A DNA stretch of 64,000 nt from Scolanthus callimorphus (taxonomy: Eukaryota > Cnidaria > Anthozoa > Actiniaria > Edwardsiidae): NCBI GenBank assembly GCA_033964015.1, contig CM066916.1, positions 15,044,501 through 15,108,500 of the forward strand, given 5' to 3'. The notes under the pieces were generated by a model. That model did no database searches, was not told the DNA's origin, and saw only the letters and a program-made list of their open reading frames with translations. The position numbers were made by a program, and so were the translations under genes. Shown in pieces: positions 46,795-58,029 of the stretch (the first letter of the stretch is position 1; each line of letters begins with the position of its first letter).

Positions 46795-47059
46795 AAACAC
46801 GGAGTTCCGGTATAAAAGGAGCGGGCCTGTGAATTGAAATGTGAATTGAAAACGTTAGTAATCATCAAATAACCAATTATTCAGTATTCTACAAGGAATT
46901 ACATGGCTATTTATTCATTTATTCATGGGTCCTATAAAAGCACTTTTGCCGGAGACTGAACATTCTCGACTTTATTCTGTTGAAATATGAATTTATAATT
47001 GCCGATTCAAGCGTGAAAGTGGCGGTCTTATCCCTTTTATATCGGAACTCCTTGTTTAA
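46795..47059. mobile_element. MITE with AAACACGGAGTTCCGGTATA ends
   Basis: The left end AAACACGGAGTTCCGGTATA is mirrored by TATCGGAACTCCTTGTTTA at the right, extended inward by AAAAGG / CCTTTT. The interior is A/T-rich. Confidence 0.75.
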
Positions 47060-47304
47060 ACAGACACCTATTAATGATTGTCGAGTTTAAAGCTTTTGTT
47101 CTAAGACATGGAAGGCAATATTGGCAATCTTGACCCTTTCACAGGTGGGGTGGAAAAGTTTTTGAAGTGATCGAGAAGGCTCATTAGGTATGGCAAAGTA
47201 GGGGGGAGGGTTTCCAGAAAAAATATGAAACAGCCGAAAGGGCCAGGGATGGGAGGCCGAAGTCCTTCTAATGATCTGGACTGAAATAAAGTGCAGGGTA
47301 ACTC

Positions 47305-48080
47305 TTAAAGTGCTCTCAAGGCTCAAAATTTTAATGGCTTATCTTATTGCACATTCATAAGGAAGAATGCCGTTTATTTCGCGTTCATAGCTCTTTTGGT
47401 TTCAGAGATATTGAAGTTTTTTACTTATGCAAATTAGCAAAAAATGACGTCACAACAAGACAAGGGCAAAAGAGGCCAACAATGTTTTATGTATAATTCT
47501 GTTTGGGATAGTTAGATTCACTTAAAACTTGGGAATAACAAAGAAGGACCAAAACCACAACCTCTGACATGTTTATTACTGTTTCCATGGTAACGCTATT
47601 GACACTAGGGCTGTCTGTTTAAAAAATAGGAAAAATCTGAAACTTATTCACCTACAAGTGAAGTACTACAATACTTTGCCAAAATACTCTGGGTTGTGTT
47701 GACAAACAAATCAGGAAGTTTCAAAGACTTTCACAACTTTCATAGATTTTACCTATTTTTCCAGGAATCACTTCTATAGCCAAATGTGTTACCATGGAAA
47801 CACTAATTAGCATATGGATGTATGAGGTCTTGATTCTTCTTTGTTATTACCAAGTTTGAAGTGAATCTAATTATCCCAAACAGAATTATACATCAAACAT
47901 TGTTGGCTTCTTTTGCCCTTGTCTTGTTGTGACATCATTTTTTGCTAATTTGCATAAGTAAAAATCTTGAATATCTCTGTAACCAAAAGAGCTATGAATG
48001 CGAAATAAGCGACATTCTTCCTTATTTTGAATGTGCAATCAAATAAGTCATTAAAATTTCAGCCTTGAGTAGCACTTTAA
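47305..48080. mobile_element. 776-bp palindromic element
   Basis: Nearly the whole element is an inverted repeat. It starts TTAAAGTGCTCTCAAGGCT and ends AGCCTTGAGTAGCACTTTAA. The arms share AATTCTGTTTGGGATA, TTTGCTAATTTGCATAAGTA (as complement) and CCATGGTAAC words, with some 290 bp of pairing each. A half copy lies at 26996-27142. Confidence 0.8.
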
Positions 48081-48416
48081 TGAGTTTAAATCAAAGCTTA
48101 AAACTCATATTTTTACAAAGTTTGTTAATTTATCTTGCTGCGTCAACCCTCTAATTTATGAGATTTTGCTTATTTCTGGTAAACTGGATGGCATTTTTGA
48201 CATTGTGTGTTCCTTTCATGTTTTGTGTTTTAGTCTTTGCTGTCAACGTTGCCTTGTTTTCATATAAGCATTTTTTCAAATCTTGATGCTGCTGCTGCCC
48301 AGTTGCAGCCAGGACAGGAGTACAATGGATTAAATATATTTTCGTTTTTTTTTCTTGAATAAGTTTTTCAATTTTGCATATTATTTTAATTTCTAATTTC
48401 TTATCTTTGATCTTTA

Positions 48417-49204
48417 TGTATCAGTCAATTCCAGCGATGACCATCCCCCCCCCCCCCCCCCCCGGACACCGTGGGGCATTTGCACACCAGTGCCTTCCCT
48501 GGGGTGGGGAATTTTGAAAATTTTGCTGGCCCCGGGGTCGGGAATTGTTTTTCCCCGGGGGAGGGGGGTGGGGAATTTTGATTTTCTCATTCAAGCGCGT
48601 CGGTTTTTGCGAACTACAACCCAGTTACAGAAAATAACGCCACATAAAATATAATGCAGACCATGGCCCGTATACACCACGTTTGGAGACTGACACATTT
48701 GCACATTTCACAGTTAACGTCTTCTATAGAGAAGAAACAGATTTCGCAATTTCGTCTCAGTGGAAAAACATAAAAATGAATTAACACTATAAACAGAGTT
48801 CCAATTTCGCAAAAAGTCAAGTAACATAACTGCGAAATAGTTGCTCTGCAAATAGAATAAAGGTAAATTTCGCATTGAAAGATGCAGCTAAATGGCTACA
48901 ACCGCGAATGGCCTAGGAATGTCACTTCTTTATTTACATTTTGTCTCACTTTCAGTGAAATGAGAACTCGTTCATAGACGAGAAAACTAAAGTACATTTA
49001 AAAACGAATTGTGAATGCTCGGACAGTATAAATGGAGTTGAAGTTTTTGTTGTGAAGCTTTGTCACGCAGAATTACCGTCTTTTTCTCGTCCCGGGGGTG
49101 GGGCATTTTTCCGCTTTTTGTGTTCCCCGCCGTGGGGTATTCTGCATTTTTGCTAGCCCGGGGGCGGGGAATTTTCAGTTTTATTTTTAGAAATGACCAA
49201 ATGC

Positions 49205-49243
<39 letters not shown>

Positions 49244-49270
49244 TGGTCACCGCTGGAATTGACTGATACA
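48417..49270 (-). mobile_element. TWA-target MITE, family A, inverted copy
   Basis: An 854-bp copy of the element at 13287-14099 in the opposite orientation, with TTA on both sides (48414-48416 and 49271-49273). The G run near its right end is expanded to more than 30 bases. It keeps the 68-codon open frame on the minus strand (48614-48820). Confidence 0.85.
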
Positions 49271-49293
49271 TTATTGAAAGTTCCAATTTTTGT

Positions 49294-49814
49294 CACAGGC
49301 AGACCAGACTAAATATCATTGGATTGAGTATATTTGTGGTTGTAAATATCGTAAATAAAAGTCTCTTCGCTTCATAATGTCTCTTGTTTACTGTATTTGG
49401 TGGAGGTGATGAAATTACTTGAAATCCGATGAAACTCTCATAATTCTCGATATGACTTACTTGCGTTGCCATTTGGGTGGGTTTTAGGTCCATTCCAGCG
49501 GGTTTTCCTTGTTTTCCTTCTCACCTCGATCCCCACTACCATAATACACACTTGTGTGGGTATTATGGTAGTGGGGATCGAGGTGAGAAGGAAAACAAGG
49601 GAAAACCCGCTGGAATGGACCTAAAACCCACCCAAATGGCAACGCAAGTAAGTCATATCGAGAATTATGAGAGTTTCATCGGATTTCAAGTAATTTCATC
49701 ACCTCCACCAAATACAGTAAACAAGAGACATTATGAAGCGAAGAGACTTTTATTTACGATATTTACAACCACAAATATACTCAATCCACTGATATTTAGT
49801 CTGGTCTGCCTGTG
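49294..49814. mobile_element. fold-back element, near-perfect 260-bp arms
   Basis: The two halves are inverted copies differing at only a few bases, meeting at about 49551 with almost no loop. The ends are CACAGGCAGACCAGACTAAA and its complement. The 7-bp word TTTTTGT stands directly outside both ends. The same peptide frame can be read from each arm on opposite strands, which is a consequence of the symmetry. Confidence 0.8.
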
Positions 49815-50874
49815 TTTTTGTGAAAGCAAATTGCAATCTAATGTTTTTTGTTTAGATTGTTGGTAATAGGTTTGTTTATCAAAACACATTTTGTATCTTA
49901 ATAAACAAAAATACTTTTTAAATGCTAGAACGACAAGAATCAAAGGTCAACTGCGCTTCTCGACAATACATATACACAATTGGCTGTAAAAGGCAAAACG
50001 CTCAACAATTATCACAACTTCACATAAACAAAAATTTGTCCCATTATCAAAAATTAATCATTCACGCCAGGCGACATACGATTTATCTGATTATCCTTCA
50101 GTAGAAGGATCAGAAATTGGGAACAAATTGGCTTTATACTGACAATGAAGCTTTATGTTTGGCCATTGTTGTCACAACACTATAATGGTTTCCAAGGGAC
50201 GAATTGTGAATTCTAAAGTTCCTCACAAATCGATCCGAAATCAAAATGTTGTAACAAAAGATTTTACGATTCGCATCTATTTTACAGCTTGCCTACTAAG
50301 CTTGGAAATGCCTTATGACCAACATTCGATATTTTTCAGTGAATGGTAAAAGGAGCAATGTTTTGTTCGGTCACTTTTAGGCGCTTGCACGTTTACATAC
50401 GTAGCTCCGAATCGAATACTTTTTTTTTTCAAGAATCATCGATTAGCAAATTAGCCGATTGAGTGCTAAAGTGACATCGTGTTCTTACCGATAAAGCGAT
50501 CTGCTTTCAGATTACAAGACGGAAATACCTTCCCAAGGTCCCCATGCAATGTGATTTTCAAAGCAAAATGAGGACGCATGGGTAAACAAAATTTAGTTTA
50601 ACTAGCTAAAAATAACTCGACACGTTTGGTACAGATTACAAGATGCTTAGCGGATAAATAACGGGATTCTTACAACCTAAAAAATCTAAAAACAGTTCAT
50701 TTATAAACTTTTGACGGCAGTAATAAGAACCCTCCACTGCCTCCACTACAGTGTGCGCTCAGGGCCACGGGGGTTTCAACACGAACCGAAACACGGATAC
50801 GAAGCTGGGCCGGAAAACATGTACAATACGGCCTTAGAATCGTCTAAAATTCGAATTATATTCTTAATGCTTAC

Positions 50875-50906
50875 CTCTTCCTCTTTCTACTGGCAAAACT
50901 ACCCAT
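50875..50906 (-). CDS. candidate first coding exon (MGSFASRKRK)
   Basis: A minus-strand ATG is followed by ten codons and a strong donor (AGAG|GTAAGC), leaving phase 2. The peptide begins Met-Gly-Ser and is then basic, which would suit N-myristoylation of a membrane-tethered protein. I could not find a convincing second exon, although a 12-base segment between CAG and GTAAGA near 50490-50502 would keep phase. The call rests on the donor and start only. Confidence 0.25.
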
Positions 50907-51613
50907 TTTAAAAGAAGATTCCCGATAAAGTGCTTGTACTGATGAAGGCAGGATTCGAGGTAGCGTGGTTTGCCGCGCCAACCCAGGTCACACGAAATTT
51001 GCATTTTTGCCCTTAGTGTGTGCAAGAGCGCGTGACCAAGTCAGTTTCGTCTGATCGTTTGATCGAGTGCTGAAAAGACCTCGAATTTTTTGTCACATAT
51101 ATTAGGAATTAGCAATCTAAATTTAATGGTTTGAAGGGCTGACTTAAGAGCTATTTAGCAAGTTAAATCAGGTGTTATATGTAACAGTAGAAAATTTGAT
51201 TATTACAAGGGCCGTGCACGTTTATCTTATTTAAAGTTTATGGCTCAATACTCGCCATTTCATAAGTATCAGGCATTTTCTTTGTCTATACATTTCCATA
51301 TCAAAACAAAATTCCTTATTCGTATATAAAAGATGACCCTCATAGTTTTTCTTTGTCAAAAAAAAAAACTGTCAACAGTCGTCTGTTTAAACTTAAGCTT
51401 ATGTAAATTTACAGATCGAGCATCAAACATGAAATAAAAATGATCTTTAATGTCTTACGAGAAAATGTGTTCATCCTGTTCTTCAAAGAACGTGTCACAA
51501 ATAGTAAGATTACTACGATCTAGTCCATACCAAACGAACTTCAAGGACATGCTCGTTCGAGAAGCAGCATACATCAGTGAAAACTTCTCGCTACTGATTT
51601 CGTCTTTACTTAC

Positions 51614-51667
51614 CCGGAGAAAAACTGATTTCCCTGCTTCAGTAAGTAAGTAAAGAGTTGACTGCAT
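51614..51667 (-). CDS. candidate first coding exon (MQSTLYLLTEAGK)
   Basis: A minus-strand ATG with a purine at -3 opens 18 codons and ends CGG|GTAAGTAAAG, a very good donor, in phase 0. The frame also runs on through the donor to a stop at 51455, so a single-exon reading of about 70 codons is possible. No matching downstream exon or family was recognised. Confidence 0.25.
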
Positions 51668-53408
51668 CTTAGCTGGAGCAGGATACGCTCTGGGAATCCG
51701 GGGAATCACGTTTTGAAAGCGAGAAGTCGAAAAAGCCGGTAAATGGCGGGAGAAGGAGTCGGGTAACGCTTGTCAAGTACGCCGCTAGTAACACCGCGAG
51801 CCAATGAGAAAGAAGGGAAATAAAATCACGGACAGCAGAGATCAAAGCGGAAGTCGGGGGCTCGTGAATTGTCGATCTTATGTGGGCATGCATAACCAAG
51901 GAAAATCTTGGCAATGTTGGAATCGAAACGTTTTGTGCTAAATTACCAGATGTTGGCTCATTCTCGTCTGTGAATGAGCCAGAAAAAGAAGCTGCAAATG
52001 AAAACTCGCGAAAAAATTATATCCAGTGCACAGTTTTAAGTGTGATGACACCTAAATGGAAAATATCAGAGTTATTTTGCTAATTTATTTTGATAAACAT
52101 CAAAATCCGCCGCCACATGATTACTGCTACGTGTGTGTGCGCGACAGTACCTGAGACGTGTGCGTGTAAAGTTCACTAAGCAGATAAGCAGAATGGAGAA
52201 TGTTTGGCGCGAATTGACATACCGAGCCCCTGGCGACAGCCAGTGGTGAGAGGGGCCTCGCCGATTGATTAAAAAGGCGCGCATGTGTACATAAAACCTC
52301 CCAGTGCTTCGAGAAACGAATCTGACTAAATAACACCATAATTCGTTTGTTGCTGTAATTTTGAGCCAATAAATAGGTAGTGGCAAGGGCTGTCGTGGCT
52401 GTTATCAGAGCAAGCTCCCCATTCTCGAACTCAAGTTAGTCCGGCTCGTCACCTCGCGGGGGAGCACAACAGTCGTCTGGCCAGCGGGGCGACGATTGTC
52501 GCCGCTGGCTCACATGACCCCAACGTTCAAAATCACGAAGCCAATCAGCGAAAACCCTGAAAGTCACACTGCGCACGCGTAGAAGCTCTTTGCTAGCAAA
52601 AAAGCTTGAAAAGAATGAAAGTTTATTCCAAGCTCGTAACAGGTATATTTGAGCCACACAGCACCCTTTTTGGGCAGAAATTTCTATCCCAGTGCCCAAT
52701 TTGTTGCCTTGATGTTTTATCCTTGTTCTCTCGTTGAAAGTTCTGATCCCTTATCCGGACCTGCGAAACAACTATTGTCTCCCACTCCTACTGTTTTGAT
52801 CTGGCTGAGCCGGCGCTCCTCTGATAGTATTTTCATGGTCTTTGATCCCTGGAGCACATATGTTATGCATATGAGCTTGTTTTATTAGTTGAATATTCTG
52901 CAGAAACCCATCCCATGGGAAAAGCTGAATTTCCCATTGCAGACGAATCAATGAATCTGAACACTTCCCATGTTTGTGCCTTTGGCAATTCTGCAGAAGT
53001 TCCCTGCGGTATAGTGGTTGCCGTTTTCTGTCTCCATATAGCCAGCTAGCAGGCTTGAAGTATTTTACAGAGGAAGAGGAAGTCAAGTCCTCGCCGAGGG
53101 CTAGTCCTGGCCACTTCACTTGGCGCGTATCATTATCAAAGACTCCTTGGCGCTAAGAAGGAGAAAGAACACGCGAAATGTTGGAATATCCTTTCGTCAT
53201 TTAGTCATTTTTCAATATTATTTTGAGAGGCCAAATAAGCTCAGGCAAAACTAAGGGAAATTGGAACGCCAATTTCTGCGCGCGCATCGCGGAATGTACA
53301 ATATAGTTTTTGAGAACGTGCGCAATGGAATGGCTACGAATGTCATTACAAGAAAATGTGTCTTAGCCAGGAGAAAAAACTAACTCTCCCAAAGACGCTC
53401 TGCAGTAA

Positions 53409-54294
53409 GGCTGCATTCATTATGTATACTACAGGGGGGGGGGGGGGGGGGGGGCAGAGGATTTTGAGGGGGGATCTCAAAATTTAGGAACTGGAAAAGG
53501 GGGGATGTCAAGTTTTTTTATAACATGAAGGGGGGATGCTTATTTTTGTTGCGGTATTATATATATTTAAGACAAGGTTGTGTAGTTTGATAGTAAATGA
53601 AGGAAGGCTTAATTGTTGAACACCGAGTTTGAACCTCCTGAAGAAATATCACTTGCACTACTATTCTCGTGTATTTACCCTCTTTCAACTGATATGTTGA
53701 AAAAAAGCTGCGCGCTTCGCGCGCATGAACAATTATAAACGTAAAAAATCGTAAAAGGCCCTCTTGTTTTAACACAATTCCTCGAGGTCCTCTTCAGTGA
53801 CCTTTGTCTGCCAGACAAAAACGCCTTTGGACTTTTGATTAATAGTCAAGTTGTAGCTTCATTGTCAAAATTGCTTCGCGCGCATAACGGAAAACAAACC
53901 AAACAATCAAATATAAAATAAATGATACTCAGTCTATGTAGTAAGGTTCCAATCGAGGAACGCACCAGATCACTAGGTAGAAAGCCACTACACAGAAAAG
54001 AGTAGAGCCACCTAGGATGTTTATTTGCATTTTTACGCTTTGTATTTTTTTTATCATTGAGCCTTGTTCTGCATCTTTTAAAAAAATGTTATTGACGCGA
54101 CCCTTCCTCTACATATAAACTGGAAAAATGTCTCGGGTGAGAGGGGGAGGGGGGGGGGGGGGGGCATGTTTTTTCCTTTTGACCAAGAGGGGGGATTCGT
54201 AAAAAATACGTTGAGGATTGGGGGGATCTGAAAATTTTGCATTGTCAAAAAAATTCCTCTGCCCCCCCCTGTAGTATACATAATGAATGCAGCC
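53409..54294. mobile_element. 886-bp MITE with TWA target duplication, family B
   Basis: The left end GGCTGCATTCATTATGTATA runs through CTACAG into a G tract and GCAGAGG. The right end is the inverted copy, CCTCTGCCCCCCCCTGTAG, then TATACATAATGAATGCAGCC. TAA flanks both sides (53406-53408 and 54295-54297). The interior has GGGGGATGT-type words and GCGCTTCGCGCGCAT repeats, and no transposase. Confidence 0.85.
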
Positions 54295-54297
54295 TAA

Positions 54298-55225
54298 TAA
54301 GCATCGGAGCTGTCTCAGTTCGAAAAGAGAAGGCCTAATTAAGGCAAGCGTGAGTTACGAGGATAGAGGAGTTACGAGGATAGAGATTCGTCATTGTACC
54401 CTGCTTCACGTACGTCATTTGGGGGGATCTTTGTTTACTACACACAGCAAATGGAATGTTCATCTACTTTTTCTTTGAGGTTTGGTGAAATTAGGGCGCG
54501 CTTCGAGGCGTTACAAAAGAAATATTTCTGTAAATTGCCTTCCATTAGTTCAAACAAGAAGATCTAGTTACAGGGTGGGGGTAAGCTTTTTAGAACATCG
54601 ATGTTATGTGGGGGGTATTTTTGTGTCGCCTTTTTAATGAGGGGGGTGCGAATTTTAACATTCAATAAATTTTGAAAACCACCGGCCCCCGTGGGGACGT
54701 AATAAACGATCGGTCCCTAATGGCAGAAAAAATGTCGTCGTTGCAGTTAGGCGAAAAGCGGAAATTTTCTGCCTTATGAAAATTAGCTTATTAGAAAACA
54801 TGATTATTGCAGTTTTCATTACTTCTTTAGCTTTCTAGATGAAAAACTGACAAAAATTGCTCGGGTGATTTTATAATTCTAAATAAGAAACGATGTTTCA
54901 ATGAGATCTATATCGCGCGCTCTGACAAGTCGTATAGGATCGTAAGTGTGAGGTGCCAGAAATCTAAGTGCGTAGGAGATTGAAAAGGTATCACATCTTA
55001 TCTGTAGCTAGCTAGTACCCTTTTCCAAGTAGAGACAACCTTAAATTCCATGTCTGCCTTTGAGTGCCTAATTTGAACGCTAAACTAAACATTTATTAGA
55101 GTACAATTTTACTGGGCATTTTTATGGTCTCATAAATGATCTTGAACAAACTATGGTAATTTTCAGACGCCCAATTTCTTATGCGTCGAATTTAGTTGGA
55201 TCAAAGAATATACTGCATACTAATT
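54298..55225. other. intergenic stretch without recognised gene
   Basis: A/T-rich with GGGGGG-containing words near 54420-54660. No exon, RNA gene or complete transposon is visible. Confidence 0.4.
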
Positions 55226-55226
55226 T

Positions 55227-55482
55227 ATCGCAATAATCGAATGATGAACATCTACATATAAATAGCCCCCACCCCCCTCCTCCATGGTAGTCGTTCGTTC
55301 ATGGGGGCAGATCACAGGGGGGGCATAAGAATGACTGCGGAGGGGGGGGGGGGTTATCGCAGTAATCGAATGATGAACATCTACGTATAAATAACACCCA
55401 CCCCCCCTCCCCCATGGTAGTCGTTCGTTCATGGGGGCAGATCACGGGGGGGCCATAAGAATGACTGCGGGGGGGGTCTTAC
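55227..55482. repeat. two tandem copies of a 128-bp unit
   Basis: Units start at about 55227 and 55355, each running from TATCGCA(A/G)TAATCGAATG through CCATGGTAGTCGTTCGTTCA to a G run. Differences are few, so the duplication is recent. Confidence 0.8.
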
Positions 55483-55707
55483 ATGTTACATGCCTGGGTA
55501 TTCTATTTTTCTTCCCTCGAAATCACTCGCTCTCCGCACAAAACTGCTATCTGAAAAAAATTAAAAGCGTTGATTTCGGATAAAATCATTTCATTTTAAC
55601 TTTCGGTTGTATAGTGCTGGAGTGGTTTTCTTTAACACGTGGAACGAAGTGTACTATTTACTACAATTGTCATAATTCTGTGAACTCGACGTGCCAACTA
55701 ACAAACC

Positions 55708-55940
55708 ACGGTTTGGCTTCCGTCAATCAAACGAGTGAAAAGCTCTGGCCGGGTGATTTCGTACAGGCTTGAGAGTTTAGTTGTTTTGGAGCTAAAAGGA
55801 CTAGAAGGCTTCAAAACCAATTTTTCCACGATAAAATGCAAAAGAAACTTAGAAAAAATCCATGTGTCTGTCTTTAAAGGTTTGATGGACAGTAGCCAAA
55901 ACACATGCAGTTTGGCGTTCGGGAGTTCGCAGAATTATGA
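55708..55940. mobile_element. diverged relative of the 6473-6877 element
   Basis: Shares GGCTTCCGTCAATCAAAC near its left end and GGAGTTCGCAGAAT near its right end with the element at 6473-6877, in compatible order. Confidence 0.5.
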
Positions 55941-56030
55941 AAATCGCTGTAAAGTGTAACAGAAAAAGAAACACAAGAATAGCGTGTAATAGGCTGTGTT
56001 GGTTATGGATAACCACTCTGGTGTATTATA

Positions 56031-56171
56031 CACTTAATGACTGCTTCCGAGGGAAACATCGAGTTTTGTTTTCCCGAGAATCTCGATGTTTCCCGAGACA
56101 AAGTCGAGGGAAACATCGAGATTCGAGGGAAAACAAAACTCGCTGTTTCCCGAGGGTGCAGTCATTAAGTG
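56031..56171. repeat. palindromic element, copy 1
   Basis: A fold-back from CACTTAATGACTGC to GCAGTCATTAAGTG, with an inner stem built of GAGGGAAACATCGAG / CTCGATGTTTCCC. A sister copy lies at 56373-56509. Confidence 0.8.
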
Positions 56172-56372
56172 TTTTATTATATAGCAAAAAGAAAATACGG
56201 TAAAAATAGTCCGCCGAAATTTCTCGCTCTAGCGATGTCGCCCGCGCGGGCAACAATTTTTTAATTGTAGCCCGCGCGGGCTACATTGAATTTGTAGCCC
56301 GCCACGTGACCATGATAGAACCAATCAGAGCGCGTGCTTTGATCGAATAAACACGAGCTATATAATAATATA

Positions 56373-56509
56373 CACTTAATGACTGCTCCCGAGGGAAACA
56401 TCATTTTTGTTTCCCGAGAATCTCGATGTTTCCCGAGACGAAGTCGAGGGAAACATCGAGATTCGAGGGAAACAAAACTGGTGTTTCCCGAGGGAGTAGT
56501 CATTAAGTG
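56373..56509. repeat. palindromic element, copy 2, with adjacent third hairpin
   Basis: Same ends and stem words as 56031-56171. A third, unrelated hairpin (TTCCCCGACCAGTCAATA / TATTGACTGCTCGGGGAA) follows at 56590-56640. Each unit is accompanied by CACGTGACC, an AGCCAAT or ACCAAT word and a TATATAA word. Confidence 0.75.
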
Positions 56510-56720
56510 TTTGTTATATAGCAGAGACTCGCGTGTTTTCAATAAACTTTCTCTTTTTCCCGCTCTCAAACGCGACGGGCGAAAGCAATATTCCCCGACC
56601 AGTCAATAATGTTTCGAAATATTGACTGCTCGGGGAATATTTGATTTGAGCTTCACCACGTGACCTTGATTTAGCCAATAAGATCGCGCGCTCGGTTGGA
56701 GTGAGCACTCGCTATATAAC

Positions 56721-57914
56721 AATTTATTTACCCTAAAAAGGGCCTAAAGGGTTACTTCTGTTCATTTACGCTTCATTTATTACTTTTTAAACTCCTTTTT
56801 ATAGTCACAAATGTCTGTGTTTCCAATAATTTTACTTACTGTAATAATTTCTTTTACTTTTGTTATCAATCGTTAAACCTCCAGAAATACAAAATGTGTC
56901 CTCGAAATTGAGTTCACTTTTAACAATCACACAGTCTCTACAAATGTGCATAATAAAAACCGATTGATTTGATTAATATTTAATCAAACTTTTCTTTGTG
57001 CTAAGAAAGATCTTTCATTTGCCTAATCAACTGTTTGAATGATCTGTTTGTTGAAAAATAACTAGTTTTTCACGAGCTGACAGAAGCGATTAGACGGTAG
57101 AGATCGATGTGAAACTTTTACTCTCTGCTCTTGGATATTAGAATTCAGCATTGCACCTCGAATTTCGCAGAGACATGTGCCGAAAAGGGGATGTGTCCAA
57201 TTAGAAAGCAGTAACATCTAAACCCACCTTGAAAATACACTTTAAAATTCGCTTAATTTTAATGCATACCCTGAAAATTGACTGAAAAGCGCATCCTTTC
57301 TTTTTATTCCGATTAACTGTCCAATTCACGTATTATATTCTTTGGCAGTGACAGCCGGAAAACCGGTGATTGCCCCTCTATTTAATTCCATTTTCCTTGC
57401 AAGCTGTTTGATCTAGATCCCTTTAAGATTTCCCGCTCGTTTATTGGACAAATACTTCCACCTTATAAATCCTAAACAGGAGAAAATAATTACTTTATTA
57501 TTTGCAGGAGGCGATATTAAGACAGAGCCAGTGTACAGGCATAGCTTCGACGCGTAAAATTGACACACGGAAAACAGGCTGAATTTTCACATCAAGCAAC
57601 TACACCTTAAGTTGTGAGTACTAACATTTTTCCCGGAATATCACTAAATTAAGCTCTCTAGCTAACATTTCTCATGGACTTTCTTAATTTTAATTTCATT
57701 CAGTTTCTCGCTGTCTAAATTGGGCGGTTTATTTTTCCATGTTAGTTGTTTTCAACCGGTTCGATTGTTTTATATGTGAAAAGCAAAATGTAGCATTTAA
57801 TATAGTGCTTTATCAAATTATTGAATTTTGGTGACTGGCATCTATTCAGGGCATATACTGTTCAGAATCGATTTTAACGTGGACCCGAAAAGAAGCGAAA
57901 GCGGGGAAAACACC
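56721..57914. other. intergenic stretch without recognised feature
   Basis: A/T-rich, stops frequent in every frame. I see nothing I can name here. Confidence 0.4.
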
Positions 57915-58026
57915 TTAAGGCTGGTTTCCAGATAGTCGTTTCATTCGCCCCGATATAGTCGTCCCAAGACGTATGAAAAAAATTTACTTCGCCTGACTGA
58001 TACGACTATATGGGAACCAGCCTTAG
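57915..58026. mobile_element. MITE with TTAAGGCTGGTTTCCAGATA ends
   Basis: The left end TTAAGGCTGGTTTCCAGATA, followed by GTCGTTTC, is mirrored by CGACTATATGGGAACCAGCC at the right. The whole element is only 112 bp. Confidence 0.75.
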
Positions 58027-58029
58027 GGA

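Larger units (their letters stand above)
43668..48416. other. gene-free region upstream of arginine kinase
   Basis: Presumed promoter and intergenic DNA. I recognise only inserted repeats (44155-44513, 45062-45320, 45632-45888, 46795-47059, 47305-48080). Confidence 0.4.
49815..53408. other. mostly unassigned region
   Basis: Holds two weak first-exon candidates on the minus strand (50875-50906 and 51614-51667), a copy of the CTCGCGGGGGAG module near 52450, and an open minus-strand frame at 52772-53119 with transposon-like composition that I could not place. Confidence 0.35.

Noticed and set aside
49477..49866. A 129-codon frame whose N-terminal part recurs on the opposite strand at 49293-49493
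   Set aside because: The recurrence is caused by the inverted repeat; no splice signals or family match support coding.
52772..53119. A 115-codon minus-strand frame
   Set aside because: It overlaps other frames on the opposite strand and matches no family I know; composition resembles degraded transposon sequence.
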